This document shows positions 1-11,769 of a stretch of 64,000 nucleotides of DNA, in pieces. Each line of letters starts with the position of its first letter. Positions within the stretch are counted from its first letter, which is position 1. The translations under genes and the position numbers were made by a program. The notes below the pieces were generated by a model that did not search any database, was not told the DNA's origin, and saw only the letters and a list, made by a program, of their open reading frames with translations. Origin of the DNA: Hofstenia miamia (lineage: Eukaryota > Xenacoelomorpha > Acoela); the NCBI GenBank assembly GCA_004352715.1, contig SCFE01000026.1:2067793-2131792 (forward strand), given 5' to 3'.

Positions 1-1590
1 ATATATATATATATAGGGGTTTATCTAGAAATTTCTTATTGGATTTTGCATAATATTTTTTATTCTAGATTTGACTAAATTCTGATTTCTCATACATTTC
101 TCTACATAATTGTAATAACAATTTTAAAGGTCTGGACTTTCTACTATGGAGTTTGAGTTTCCGTGAATCCACTTAGAAATACATTAATTTTTTAACGCAT
201 CATTTTATATTTGTAGATACATCTATTTTTTGTACCTTACTAAAATTAAATGTTCTAAAATTAGGCATTTTTAAAAAAACAGAATACTGAATGGAGATAT
301 AGACATATTTAGCAAGTATACCATAATGTCGAATATTATATATTATATTCCCAGTTTCAGTTGAAATTGAAAAGTTGGTCCCGATTCACACAAGTCCTGC
401 CTCATTTTGTGTTTTTTGCTCCCAGTACCGTAACTATTTGCGGGATCTGGTAATGCGATTAGGTCAATTTCCTCAGGATCTATTGACTAAACCACCATGA
501 TTGTTTTCTGAAATCTGTATAGGGAAAAAGACGTAAATGCATAGACTATGAATTTTACTTAATTATTTTTAATTTGTATTGGTGGTTGGTTAATCTTTAC
601 CATTAATTTTTTCAGTAAAATTTAGTCATTGCAATTTCAAATTATTCGAGTATAGAAATAGAGGCCGAGAAGTGGTGGTATCACATAATGAAAAGCAAAA
701 ACAGGGACAAATATCTGGGGTTGGACTAAAATAGATTATAGATGGGGATCTATGGCATTTTCATAGGTGGGGACACACTCAGTAATTTGTACAAAATTGT
801 GAAAAAAGCATTTTAAATTTCTCATATGGAAATAACGTTCTGTACTATTTAGATATAAACCTGTGGTTTTTTAAAAAAAATTTGGGAAGAGACGCACTCC
901 AAAGTCCATCTTGGCGACGTCCTTCAACAAACATGTGTTTTAATTAGCAACTTCATTGAAACAGTATTGGTTCTATTTACTAACTGTAAACAAATTACAC
1001 TCATGTATACTGTGTCAGCAGGTCTGGCAAATGCTTTATAATTCTTAAGTTCCAATGTTTGATAGCTGTTAGATGAAATGCATAATTTTGGATTGACTAA
1101 TACGTTTGATATATTCTTGAAAATGTGGAAGATTATATAAAAAAGTGGGAAGTTTCGCAAATATTTGCCGAATCTTTGCAAAGCCTGCTAAATTTTAGGA
1201 AAATTTGCAAGTTTTTTTGAAAAATTTACCAAATAATTTGCAAAAATTGCCAAACCGTTGGATCGGATTGCAAATCGAATGCAAAAATTTGTCACTAATT
1301 TGAAATTTTCCAACTTTTCTGCTAAGGTCGAACTAATTAACCTAATAGCTTCCTTAAGGAAGTTGAGAGATTGCAGCCGTATAGTCCCTCCTCTTAAATG
1401 CGCCACTGTATATTAACCAAAATTGCCGAAGAACTAACTTTAAGGCAAGTAAACAGAAATAGGACGTTAAACAAACAAATTAACATCATAAAACAATTAC
1501 ATTTATTTTAACTTAATAAGAAACATTTTTTTATATAAGTGCAGTTAATTAAAATTTTGTAAAAACTGTGGGAAATTTCTAAAGATGATC
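1..1590. other. AT-rich spacer, no gene recognised
   Basis: A (TA)n tract occupies the first 15 bases. The rest is AT-rich sequence with short frames only, none with a motif, signal peptide or codon pattern that I recognise. No inverted-repeat element with target duplications was found here. Confidence 0.6.
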
Positions 1591-1626
1591 AAGAAAGATC
1601 AAAATGCGTGAAATTTGTGGTATGAA

Positions 1627-1703
1627 ATAATAATAAGAGTCAAAGTAAATTTATTGCTTAAATGTATATAAAAACTATAAACTAACACATGACAAAAATA
1701 ATA
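1627..1703 (-). mobile_element. 3' end of a LINE, minus strand
   Basis: Read on the minus strand, this stretch ends with GCAATAAATTT followed by ACTCTTATTATT. The same terminal sequence closes the LINE at 19806-20410 (minus) and recurs at 51193-51240 and 51259-51288 (plus). The shared block also includes the AACACATGAC-type segment next to a TAA-rich run. No coding part is left here, so this is a short 5'-truncated copy. The recurring 3' end with a simple-repeat tail is what non-LTR retrotransposition leaves. Confidence 0.6.
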
Positions 1704-1717
1704 ATAATAATAACAAT

Positions 1718-1721
<4 letters not shown>

Positions 1722-1774
<53 letters not shown>
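1722..1774. repeat. (TA)n microsatellite
   Basis: Almost pure TA dinucleotide, preceded by a run of AAT/AAC trinucleotides. It lies directly against the LINE 3' end on its left. Frames running through it give Ile-Tyr repeats and are not genes. Confidence 0.95.
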
Positions 1775-1781
1775 GTAGCAC

Positions 1782-2548
1782 GTGCGCGTAACTGCTTACA
1801 TTTGCGCAGTGACTGCTTATATTCATCATGTTCTCACAACCAAAGACGTATTAGACTTTGTGCTATTAGTAAAGTACACAAGTGACATTTTACTTTATCC
1901 AATGGATTCTGAACTATTAAATTTTGCTGACGATATTGAAAAAAACAAAAATTCCGTAGTGGCATCAGAAAAAAATATATAAAATGTAATAGTTTTTTTA
2001 AGTTAAACAGATTGACTATTAATATGAATAAATCCATTGTATGATATTCAGTCCAACAAACCTCTTCAATATAAAATACAAATTTAAAATATAAATATCA
2101 AATGAAGCAGAGTCAATTTTATCTTCAGACACAATTAACTATTTGAGCAACAAAAGAGATCGTCCTGTCACTAGAAGATCTTTCGTTTAAATTTAGATCA
2201 GTAAAATGGCGGCAGCTAATTTTTAGCAAAAACAACTAAAATAAACAGCATGCAATTCAATTAACTTATTGGAAAAATGCACTTACGTCAACTACATGCA
2301 ATTTATAGAACAAACAGTCAATGAACGTTTTTAAGACAGCGCACCCAATGAATTCAAAAAATTGTTAAAAGTAAACTTGCTTGAAAATCAAAAGGAGTAA
2401 TCAGTGGCTAAATTTCTAACTTCATTGCAATTCCATTTTTAATATTTTTATTATTATTGTGTTTTTAGAGTTGTGTTTAGTTTGTAGCATAATTTGTATT
2501 AATTAGTAAATATTTATAAGTTTCCTCACAAGCTACAAATGTTTATGG

Positions 2549-2585
<37 letters not shown>

Positions 2586-5317
2586 GCAGACAATAACTTA
2601 ATCCGGCCACCCTTAGAATACCACAATTGACTAAAAACTCTTGGAGAAACATGAGAGACAACTGAATGATGACTTATTCTTTTGTGGAATCACATACATT
2701 CTTATGCGCAGCTTGTTAGTACACTCTGTTTATATTTTATAATCATTGGCACACAATACACACACCTCAATTGAACTTTTGCCATGAACCCCATATAGAC
2801 CTGATAAGAAACCCACTGAAAATTTGCAGAATGTATTGAAGCAATACAATATAGAGTAATTATGGGCACGATCCGGTATACATGGGCTACTGATGTTGAC
2901 TACAGGCATGTTGTGTAGCATTGGAATGCGGTGACATTAAAGCAAGAGGAGAGTATACTATAATTATTGATAGTAACCATTGACTACTATTTATGGTATA
3001 TTACATATACATATATATATATATAATATTTGATTAATAAAATTTAGCTTTCAGCTTCTTTTTGAAGTTTTATTTGGGTTTTTCTATTGGTGGGGGTGGA
3101 TTAACCTGCTCGCTATTGCATAGTAACAAAATGTAAAAAGGAAATATTTTTTGTCCAGCAGAATAGAATTGAATTTTGAAAAAATACTAATTTATTTGAA
3201 ATTCATAAGCCACATGAACGTATTTATATAATTTGAATTTTCTCATTTACCTAATAAGTAACAATTGCCTTTTTCATTTAACATTACGTTACAGGTGTAA
3301 TTTAAAGAATTCTTTCACAAATTCAGGGAATTGAAATTTAAATTTAGAAACTTCATTATTTGATTGCAAATGTACTAAAAATGCGCTATAATGAGAAAAT
3401 AATAAACAAAATTTCAATTGAGGGAGCCAACAAAATTGAGTGAAGCTATATTATAAAGGAAAAGTAATATTCTTCCATTGTCAAATAGAAGACCCTAAAA
3501 ATGAAGATTTTGAAATGTTGGAATCAAACATTTCTGGATCTATTGTTCCTTTACTAAAATTAATCTGCTATAATTAGTAATGTAATCTTTTTGATTTAAA
3601 ATTTATCTGTAAAATTTGTTAAATTTGAGGACAAGCATTTGTGATTTAGATTTTTGAGATACCAAGAAGCCTAGTTTCAAAAGGGTTAAGTCCCTCATAG
3701 CTTGACACTAAATTTAGAGCTCACACCAATAACTATTCCCTATTCAAAAAGTTTGGAATAAGACATTTACTAGGTCTTAATGGTGCTTCCAAAAAGTCAT
3801 TCTTTGATTTCAGACTGAAAATTCTTACAAAACAAAAATCATAAATTTATACCTATTTATGGAATTTTAATATATTCTTTCACTAAAAGGATATAGTAAA
3901 TGTTTAGAAGTCAAAAGCTTATATTTAATATCTTCCAGATGATTATTCATAATATTTAATAGAAAATTTAATTCCTGAAATACAGAATAAAATGATAGAG
4001 GTAAATAATAAAACATTCACAAAAAATAGTTTTCTTAAAAATTTTATGAATCCATTATAATATTAGTCACTGTTGGGACATAATGTAGTATGTTCTTTAA
4101 TGAACTGATTCTGGAACTTAGGTAGGGAATCTAGGAACAGAAGACTTAATAAAATGAAAACAATATTTAAACATGAGTGATATTTCTCCGCAAAAGGCAG
4201 TATATACCTTAGAGTATGGCATAAAAACTGACTGAATAACTTTCTCTTATGTCATTCTACATAGTTGTGGTGATATTGAAGGCATGAAGTTATACTAATT
4301 ATTATAATTCTAAATATACTCACATTTTTTCTATATAATTTCTTTCAAATTGATAGCTAGATATCTAGAACTTAAATAAGTGGAGCTTTATTATAATTTT
4401 TCTCTTTCAATTCAAAATTACGACAAATTCTACTAATATTTGTATTTATGCTCTACAAATGTACCTTAAAACAGTTGTATTGTCGTCGACTAGAAATAAT
4501 TTAAATGATTTAAATTTTACGAAACAATTATTGACTACAATTTTGAATTATAATTTAATTACCTCATGGCAATTGTGAATAACGAGGTCAAAATTCATTT
4601 AATTTAGATTCAATTATTTAGGGACAAAGTAAATTTTTATTTGTGAGAAATACTGAAAAACTTAAATACAAAAACATTTTAGACTTGATGAATGTTACTC
4701 AATCTATATAAATTTAATGAAGTACAAAACAAGTTCACAGAAGAAATGATGAGTTCAAATTTCAATGCAATAGTAATTTCATATATTTTAGTGTATGTCA
4801 GATTTGGAACAAGAAAAAAAAGGTCAATTTCTGGTTTGATTTAATCATTACTTAGTTTGTGTTATCAGGATGAACATTATATGAGTTCAAAATCTATCTT
4901 TGTTCAGAAACCATAAAAAAAATTTTTAAAGAACGTAATATGCTGTTTCAAAAAAATATCGATGGACAAACCAATCGATGTTTATGTCTCGTTGATCTTT
5001 TGTATATTTTATTTTAGACCGTAGGGGCGAGGCAGTATGGATTATTCACTATAAATTTGTATTTCAGTCAGCAATGATTGTAATCAAATAAAATATTGAT
5101 TTATAATTGAAATATTTTTAATTAATTATTTCTCGATAATTGCAGCAAAATTACGAAATTTAATATAATCTAAGAGTTTTATAGCCATTTTGAAAAATAA
5201 GATAAATTAGCGAATCATTTAAAAAATTTACTTGACAATAAATTTTGAACAACTAGATATGCTTAACATTTTCAGATTTAATCCTTAGAACGTCTATAAA
5301 AATATATACTCATTCAT
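1782..5317. other. AT-rich spacer, no gene recognised
   Basis: Short (TA)n tracts lie at 2557-2582 and 3003-3026. Small frames exist on both strands (for example 1782-1982 plus and 2730-2921 minus). They lack recognisable domains and are within what AT-rich sequence gives by chance. I see no element boundaries. Confidence 0.55.
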
Positions 5318-5339
5318 AAATAAATAAATAAATAAATAA

Positions 5340-5375
<36 letters not shown>

Positions 5376-5730
5376 TAATACCTCCCTCTATGTATTTTTT
5401 CCACATAACCATATAAGCTGAATTTCCCACATAAATTCCTGAATTTTTGTAGGACGTAGTCTTTTATTAGTCACTACCTTCATGCAAAATATTTAAGGGA
5501 TCGATAAATTTTTTAGCAAGTAATAGCCANNNNNNNNNNNNNNNNNNNNNNNNNNNNNNNNNNNNNNNNNNNNNNNNNNNNNNNNNNNNNNNNNNNNNNN
5601 NNNNNNNNNNNNNNNNNNNNNNNNNNNNNNNNNNNNNNNNNNNNNNNNNNNNNNNNNNNNNNNNNNNNNNNNNNNNNNNNNNNNNNNNNNNAAATAAATA
5701 AATAAATAAATAAATAAATAAATACATATA

Positions 5731-5762
<32 letters not shown>
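5318..5762. repeat. (AAAT)n/(TA)n microsatellites around an assembly gap
   Basis: AAAT repeats turn into TA at 5318-5374. After about 155 bases of unique sequence comes a gap of N at 5530-5691, and the same AAAT-then-TA order returns at 5692-5762. The two repeat blocks have the same orientation, so the gap may lie in a duplicated or collapsed repeat. Confidence 0.9.
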
Positions 5763-6731
5763 CTTATATTTCAGGAGAAATTGTCAAACAAAGCGTGATT
5801 TTTTAGAATTTATAGGGGGACAAAGCGTGCGCCATTTTTTCAATTTTGCTTAAAGAACCGTGAATTGAGTATATGTGTGTTCTTGTATTATAAAATGAAT
5901 ATTGGATAAAGTAAAAAAAGTTTTGCAAAATTTCTTCAGATTTTATACAAAAATTGTCAAAAAAATTTATATATGACGCTTTGTCGTATTCATGTTTTTT
6001 GTTACTGTGCAAAAACAGAATATTGATAATACTTAGAAATTGATAAATTTCAAAGAACAAAAATATTAGAAATCATTTGACTAAAAAAACATGAATTTTT
6101 CCTCAAAAAAACTTGAAAGTAAGCAATGCTGGAATCTATTGAGTTAACCAGCCAACATGTGGAAACTTTTTATTTAATTACATTTTGCTTTCATACCAAA
6201 ACGAAAAAAAAATGTATAGATTGGCATTGCAATGCCCTAAATGATAGCACATATTTTCTGGTCAATGAGCTCTTTTAAATCTCATTCAAAAATTAAAAAA
6301 ATCACAAGGGAAAATAATAAATAAACCTTCAATTGATTTTAAAGTTTACAAGAACTATTGTTTTAATTTTTTTACTACACATTTGTCATTAGCTAAGCAG
6401 TGGTTTTTGTTTTAATTTAGAGCTTGAAAGTGTTAATACAGCTTTTTACTTATAGATTTTTGAAATGAAATATCCAACCCTATTCATTTAATGTAAATAA
6501 TAAAGTTGATGGTTACACTGATAAAAATTGTTCGTACAGCCAGTTTATGCGCTTCAAATGTGTAAAAAATATTTTTGTATAATGAAAATGAAGTTTTTTT
6601 TACCAAAATGGGCCATAATATTTTTTTACTGACAAAACTCCAATATAAATTTTTGTATATTGACAAAGCGCTGAAAAGCTTACAAAGCGCCAAGTATAAA
6701 TGGCCAAAAAGTGACAAAGCGCCTGATATAA

Positions 6732-6733
<2 letters not shown>
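5763..6733. other. Spacer with recurring ACAAAGCG words between two (TA)n tracts
   Basis: The word ACAAAGCG, or its complement, appears at about 5790, 5820, 5980, 6664, 6683 and 6714, clustered near both ends of the interval. The outermost sequences next to the TA tracts are loosely inverted (ACTTATATT... against CTTATATCAGG... read from the other side). This hints at a decayed inverted-repeat element, but the match is too weak to call. No gene recognised. Confidence 0.3.

Positions 6734-6781
<48 letters not shown>
6734..6781. repeat. (TA)n microsatellite
   Basis: About 24 uninterrupted TA units. Open frames across it on both strands are low-complexity Ile-Tyr artefacts. Confidence 0.95.
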
Positions 6782-6784
<3 letters not shown>

Positions 6785-7280
6785 TTTAGCCATCCCTAAA
6801 AATTATGTTTGGCGTAAATTAAGAAATCATGTAGCTCTTCAAATGATATGACATGAATAATAATATTGAAATTATCATTTCGCGAAGGGAAAACAACAAT
6901 GGTCACATGATCTTTTGTATTCTGGCATTTACTGCATATCTGTGACAATAAGTGTGTTGAAATCTCCCAGTATCCTCGATGTGCTTTACCAATGCATTGC
7001 TGAAAGAATTATGTTACAATAAGTCATAAAGCAGTTGAGATAAGTGCTCAGACAGCTTATTCACACACTGATTGCTGCCAGGACACGTTGGAATATCACT
7101 CAACCAATTTTACATTTCACCGAGAACTTTGCTATTCACAATTAACCAGTTTTTTAAAAAGTTTGACTTTGAATTTCTGATTGAAAATTTGAGCATAATC
7201 AGGGACCTTTTGGTTCACCTCCATGCTCAATATTTGTCATTTCACCTCAGCGCCATCACAGGAACAATCCCAGATAATTC
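6782..7280. other. Spacer, no gene recognised
   Basis: Slightly more GC than the surroundings. A 71-codon frame at 7072-7287 has no recognisable motif. It may be an upstream part of the transposase relic that follows, but I cannot show this. Confidence 0.4.
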
Positions 7281-7283
7281 ACT

Positions 7284-7640
7284 TTGAAAGTAATGAGACC
7301 AGGATCCTTATTCCCTAAAGAGAGCACAATCAGTGCAACCAAATATCAGGAAGTTCTAAAGACCCAGCTACTACTTTGTATGGCCAATCTGAACAATTTC
7401 GGCATTATCTTACTTGAAAAAACCGTCCTTGCTATGCAGCTCAGTTGGCAATGCTGTGGAACAGTTGAACTGGACGGCCTCAAAATAATTATTACTAATT
7501 CTATCTGAAACATACGATTCCCGCAACCCCAGGCTCTCTGGAAAATTGTTCATGACATTTTAAGATTTATGAAAATTCTGTATGAAGGCATGTACCAACG
7601 GGCAAAGATTCTCATAGATGGTAGAGGAGAATCCACTGGG
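7284..7640 (+). pseudogene. Possible Tc1/mariner-type transposase relic
   Basis: One frame contains SATKYQEVLKTQLLLCMA, which resembles the segment of Tc1-type transposases just before the second catalytic Asp. A shifted frame a little further on gives a Cys-Tyr-Ala-Ala-Gln-Leu-Ala stretch where the family usually has an Asp-X-Ala-Pro-X-His motif, so the catalytic Asp would be lost. Another frame gives a Pro-rich stretch where the last catalytic region should lie. No terminal inverted repeats were found. The call rests on spacing and weak motif resemblance, so chance similarity is a real alternative. Confidence 0.3.
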
Positions 7641-7984
7641 TATGATAATTATTGTTAATGTACAGGTAATCATTACTTACGAATGTATTTTTATTAATCG
7701 TACTATAATTGGTTCTTTTTGCCAAAATTACTAGTGGTACAATTAATTTGTCAGACATTGTATATATTATATAGGGAAAACATTCTTAAAAAAGCAGGGA
7801 AAGGAGTGGCTCTAAACGTGTTCTTTCGAAAATGCAATATTAACACCAGCTATCACCATGTACGTTCTTTGTTTGTCTGCTGAAGTGGACACAAAGGACC
7901 CATATTTTCGATTTGCCAGGGGCCAAAAACCCGTCAGCACGCCCCCATATATATATATATAATATATATAATCCTTTAATATAC

Positions 7985-8680
7985 TGTAAATATCTTGATA
8001 AAGTAGCATCTATACATTTCCTGAAATATATGAATTAAATTAAATTCACAATAAAACATGAAAATAACATTGTGATAAATTTTCTTGATGTTACAGTAAC
8101 TAAGCACATGAATGACACTTCGACCAAATGGTGTCAAAATCGATTTATAAAGGCTTATGCATACCATTCTGTTCGAATTGCGATGAGCGTCATTAAATTA
8201 ACACCATTTCGTGCCTATAGCCAATCGAATATTTAAATCTTGTTTAAATTACAAGAGTTTAACAAAAAATTTGGATAAAATCACAAAAGATCTCAAAAAT
8301 AATGTATATCCACAAAACAAGTCGTAATATTATTGATATGAAATTTTCATGCAATACACGATATTCAAGTTCTACACATAATCAAGGTAAAACAAGAGTA
8401 CTGGTAGTTACCATTTATAAAATAACGGGAAGAACAACTAAAAAAACGATACCATCATACAACAAAAATTACCAGTTTCGAAAATTTGTCTAGTATTTTA
8501 CGCAAAAAAGAACACGGAAATGTTTGCTAATAAAGATGATATACCCATTTCATTGTGTTCTGGTATCGTTTATTCATACGACTGAATGAATGTTCAAGTC
8601 CACACATTGGGGAGAGCAGAAGGCATTTAGAAACTCGGGCAAAGGAACATATAAGAGGGCATCTACAATCCGAACTATAT
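7985..8680 (+). pseudogene. Penelope-like retroelement fragment (RT end plus GIY-YIG endonuclease)
   Basis: Plus-strand frames in the expected order show three parts of a Penelope-like polyprotein. First comes IKFTIKHENNIVINFLDVTV, matching the segment after the RT catalytic box where 'FLDV' is typical, followed about 30 residues later by a Ser/Thr- and Arg-rich stretch. Then, near 8520-8580, FANKDDIPISLCSGIVY matches the linker that precedes the endonuclease. Then, near 8590-8670, a Cys-Ser-Ser-Pro-His-Ile-Gly-Glu-Ser-Arg-Arg-His-Leu stretch followed by Arg-Ala-Lys-Glu-His matches the GIY-YIG core with its Arg and Glu. Stops and frame changes separate the parts, so it is dead. The RT catalytic region upstream is absent. 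Such elements are common in invertebrates and fishes. Confidence 0.72.
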
Positions 8681-8774
8681 ATACATGGATGTGAACTAAG
8701 CTGAAATATTTTAACATACTAATAAGACATCGTGAAACTATAATCGCAGCTTCAGTGGGTTTTTTCTCGTCACC

Positions 8775-8965
8775 CTATATATATATATATATATNNNNNN
8801 NNNNNNNNNNNNNNNNNNNNNNNNNNNNNNNNNNNNNNNNNNNNNNNNNNNNNNNNNNNNNNNNNNNNNNNNNNNNNNNNNNNNNNNNNNNNNNNNNNNN
8901 NNNNNNNNNNNNNNNNNNNNNNNNNNNNNNNNNNNNNNNNNNNNNNNNNNNNNNNNNNNNNNNCC

Positions 8966-8998
<33 letters not shown>
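8775..8998. repeat. (TA)n with internal assembly gap
   Basis: TA repeats on both sides of N at 8795-8963. Similar CCCTATATA and CCCTGTATA words sit at the two edges, so the gap may hide a longer TA-based array. Confidence 0.9.
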
Positions 8999-8999
<1 letters not shown>

Positions 9000-9142
9000 G
9001 GTAATGCAAAGAGCTCAATCTCCAAGAACTGATTAAGAGACACTCTCATACAAAATAATACTTGTACTAAGGATATTGTAAGAGAAAATTTCCGCTAAAA
9101 AAATATTCTTAGGTCGCTGTTTCAACTTTGAAAATGTAAAGG

Positions 9143-9871
9143 CAAGGCTGGGAGCGGGGTGGGCTCGCTCGCGTGTCCTGACCCACCCCATGTTATCGGT
9201 GGGCTAGACTGAAAAAATATATTGATGTGGATTCGGGTTGAAGTGCGGGCTACAATTGTGTAATAAATTTTACAAAATAGTATATTTGGCTGTTGCGTCA
9301 TGTCAGAACAATCCTGCTTCTATTTTATTCATTACAAATTTTTATGATGAGCTTGATTCGCCTGCTCCTAAATCAGTTACAATTGTAACACTGACAATTG
9401 AAGAAGAACTCACCAGATATTGTATGCTCGTTGTTGAGAATATATGTAATAATCCTCTCGTTTTCTGGAAAACTAACTATCACGTCTTTACACTACTAAA
9501 TGTCGTTGCTAGAAAAATCTTAGTTATGCCGACTTCCTCTCCCTAAAGCCAACAGCAATTTTCTTGCTGGGGATATTATTACTGATAAACGTGGTATCTT
9601 GACTCCAGAAAATGCTGAAATGTTAGTCGTCCTTACAGAACTTTCGATTTGTTATTTTTGTATACAAGTTTATATTTTCCTTGGTTACCAGTTTTTAGTA
9701 CTATGGTGATAATTTGATTAAACGTATGTGGGCTAAATGCAAGCCAAAGTTGAAAAAATGTGGGTTGCGTGCTGGGCCAATTTTTGGAAATCTAGATGGG
9801 TAGGGGGCTGGACTAAATTTTCAGAAAATACGTAGGCTGCGGCAAAAAATAGTGGCCCGTTTCCACCCTTG
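9143..9871 (+). mobile_element. Internally deleted hAT transposon with target duplication
   Basis: The left end starts CAAGGCTGGGAGCGGG and the right end, read inverted, starts CAAGGGTGGAAACGGG (12 of 16 match). The element is flanked by TGTAAAGG (9135-9142) and TGCAAAGG (9872-9879), an 8-bp target duplication with one mismatch, as hAT transposases make. At 729 bp it is far shorter than a full hAT element and keeps only the C-terminal part of the transposase (separate entry). The mismatch and inner decay point to an old insertion. Confidence 0.85.
9238..9660 (+). pseudogene. hAT transposase C-terminal dimerisation region, frameshifted
   Basis: The first frame (to 9546) ends in NPLVFWKTNYHVFTLLNVVA followed by RKILVMPTSSP. 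This is the hAT C-terminal hallmark: Asn-Pro-Leu-X-X-Trp-Lys, then a run to Ala-Arg-Lys-X-Leu-X-Met-Pro-Thr-Ser. The domain continues after a frameshift near 9546 with an Ala-Gly-Asp-Ile-Ile-Thr-Asp-Lys-Arg stretch and Leu-Thr-Pro-Glu-Asn-Ala-Glu, the family's 'G.I.TDKR..L.PEN' segment. The N-terminal BED finger and the catalytic DDE core are missing. The domain normally mediates transposase multimer formation in the nucleus; this copy is non-functional. Confidence 0.8.
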
Positions 9872-9879
9872 TGCAAAGG

Positions 9880-10685
9880 TACATTGCACATATACATTGT
9901 ATATGGGAATTTATTATAAATTTGAGTTTCGATTATTCCTTATTCATAAAAGTCTAACTCCATTACTTGAGATAACTGAAATTAAGAATAATCTACAAAC
10001 AAAAAGCATATTAAAGAATTAGTGTAGTTTTTCTTATAGAAATGTAGTGAACAATAGAAAATAAATACTAAAATCAATGATTAGTGTACCCTTAAGGAAA
10101 TGTCATTAACTATAATTGCTGGTGGTTAGATTCCAATTATCGCCATTTTGTATCTAAATACATCTCCAATATGATGGAACACTTATCTGTTGCATTACTG
10201 TAAATTGGGGCTTCGGTGCTAGATACCCACACCAAACCCCTTCCCAATTTTATGTATTAAATTTCCAGTAACAGTTTTAATGTATGCTAGATACGTTTTA
10301 CTAAATATTTTGTACCTTCTATTGGATGCCTGAAATTTCCTAACACTATTTATTAAATGTATTTTTCTAAATTTGAGCCTAAATTTGTTGACATATTTAT
10401 GTAATTACTATGTTATTTGATATGCTGGGGCCCTAAAAAGCTCCGAACTCAAAACCTGGGGACCCGAATTTGTTTAAAATTTCATATATTAGCTTTATGT
10501 CTATTTTTCAAGAATAAAAATTTTGTTGGCGATTGGCTAATTGGTCAACATATATAGATAGACTTATTTATGTGTTTTGCACTCGATAACCGCTAAAAAG
10601 CAATGACATCATGTGTGGCACATGCGAAAATACTTGCAAACAGAAAAGCCACGTTGTTCAAAAATTAAACAAATTAATTTTTTAG
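9880..10685. other. Spacer, no gene recognised
   Basis: AT-rich with a few GC-rich islets (for example GGGGCCCTAAAAAGCTCCG near 10428 and a GTGGGGCCTAAAG word near 10687). The islets may be decayed element ends, but no matching pair or target duplication was found. Confidence 0.45.
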
Positions 10686-10689
10686 TGGT

Positions 10690-11335
10690 GGGGCCTAAAG
10701 AAGAGCAAAGTGTTCTAATGCAAAAAATGCCCTTTTTGACATTGCTCATGCCAATGCAAATGAGCTAATGACAATAGAAGAAGGCAGGACATTCCTTCAA
10801 CTGCAATGAGAAATTTGTATAGGACACTAGCCGTTATTCTGCAACTCACAAAATTTTTAAATTCCACAAACAGCTCCAGCCTAAGAAGCCCAAATTCCTG
10901 AAGACACTTATTGGTTCATGGTTTCTATCTGTGGCGGCGGAACGTATTTTCGTTAGAAGACAAGGTACATAATTTAACTAACGTACTAACAAACTTGGAG
11001 TACTAATACTGTTTAAGTTATAAACTTTAAGGTGGATTTTATTAAAATTTCAATTTTAGGAGAGGGGGGCTTGTGCCACCACTCGTTTCTATTCCGGTAA
11101 GACATGGTTTTTCAGCAAACTTTGCCAACAGTACTTGTGAAATGATCAAAATTTCCTCAAAAGTCTTCCGACCTATGGAAATACTAATTAGCAAATTGCG
11201 AAATGCTGTTTTGAATAAGTTCACTAATCATTTGTGGTACCTCTCTGACGAATTACTAGCACTGGCTTTCTTTGATAATGAAATTGACACTGAAAAAAGA
11301 GAATCTTCTTCAACACCGCTAGACCTGCACCACCA
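10690..11335 (+). pseudogene. Degraded transposon-type protein ('FDIAHANA...YLSDELLALAFFD' family)
   Basis: Two separated pieces lie in the same order on the plus strand. Near 10725-10800 a frame reads FDIAHANANELMTIEEGRTF followed by LQLQ and a stop. Near 11220-11330 another frame reads LWYLSDELLALAFFDNEIDT. I recall both motifs, in this order, from uncharacterised repeat-encoded proteins widespread in arthropod and cnidarian genomes; their biochemical role is not known to me. Between them the sequence is broken by stops. The second piece runs into a (TA)n tract and gap. The family link is from memory of motif wording and needs a search. Confidence 0.45.
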
Positions 11336-11343
11336 TAAAAAGT

Positions 11344-11565
11344 ATATATATATANNNNNNNNNNNNNNNNNNNNNNNNNNNNNNNNNNNNNNNNNNNNNN
11401 NNNNNNNNNNNNNNNNNNNNNNNNNNNNNNNNNNNNNNNNNNNNNNNNNNNNNNNNNNNNNNNNNNNNNNNNNNNNNNNNNNNNNNNNNNNNNNNNNNNN
11501 NNNNNNNNNNNNNNNNNNNNNNNNNNNNNNNNNNNNNNNNNNNNNNNNNNNNNNNNNNNNNNNNN

Positions 11566-11597
<32 letters not shown>

Positions 11598-11715
11598 CCT
11601 GTATATGCATAATTGTCGTAATCAGTGAACAATTATGTAAAATTGTTGCGAAATCAGCAATTATGTCTATTTGTTGACATTTATGCATAATTGTTGATTT
11701 CGCAAATTTGTTCTA

Positions 11716-11766
<51 letters not shown>
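11344..11766. repeat. (TA)n with gap, then (CA)n(TA)n
   Basis: TA repeat, N at 11355-11565, TA repeat to 11596; then a short unique stretch with repeated ATTATG/GCATAATTGT words, and a CA-to-TA compound microsatellite at 11715-11766. Confidence 0.9.

Positions 11767-11769
<3 letters not shown>

Noticed and set aside
6575-6799. Open frames rich in Ile-Tyr (also at 1599, 8738, 11224, 12959, 45058, 50576, 63580)
   Set aside because: They are translations of (TA)n microsatellites, several bridged by runs of N; no coding evidence.
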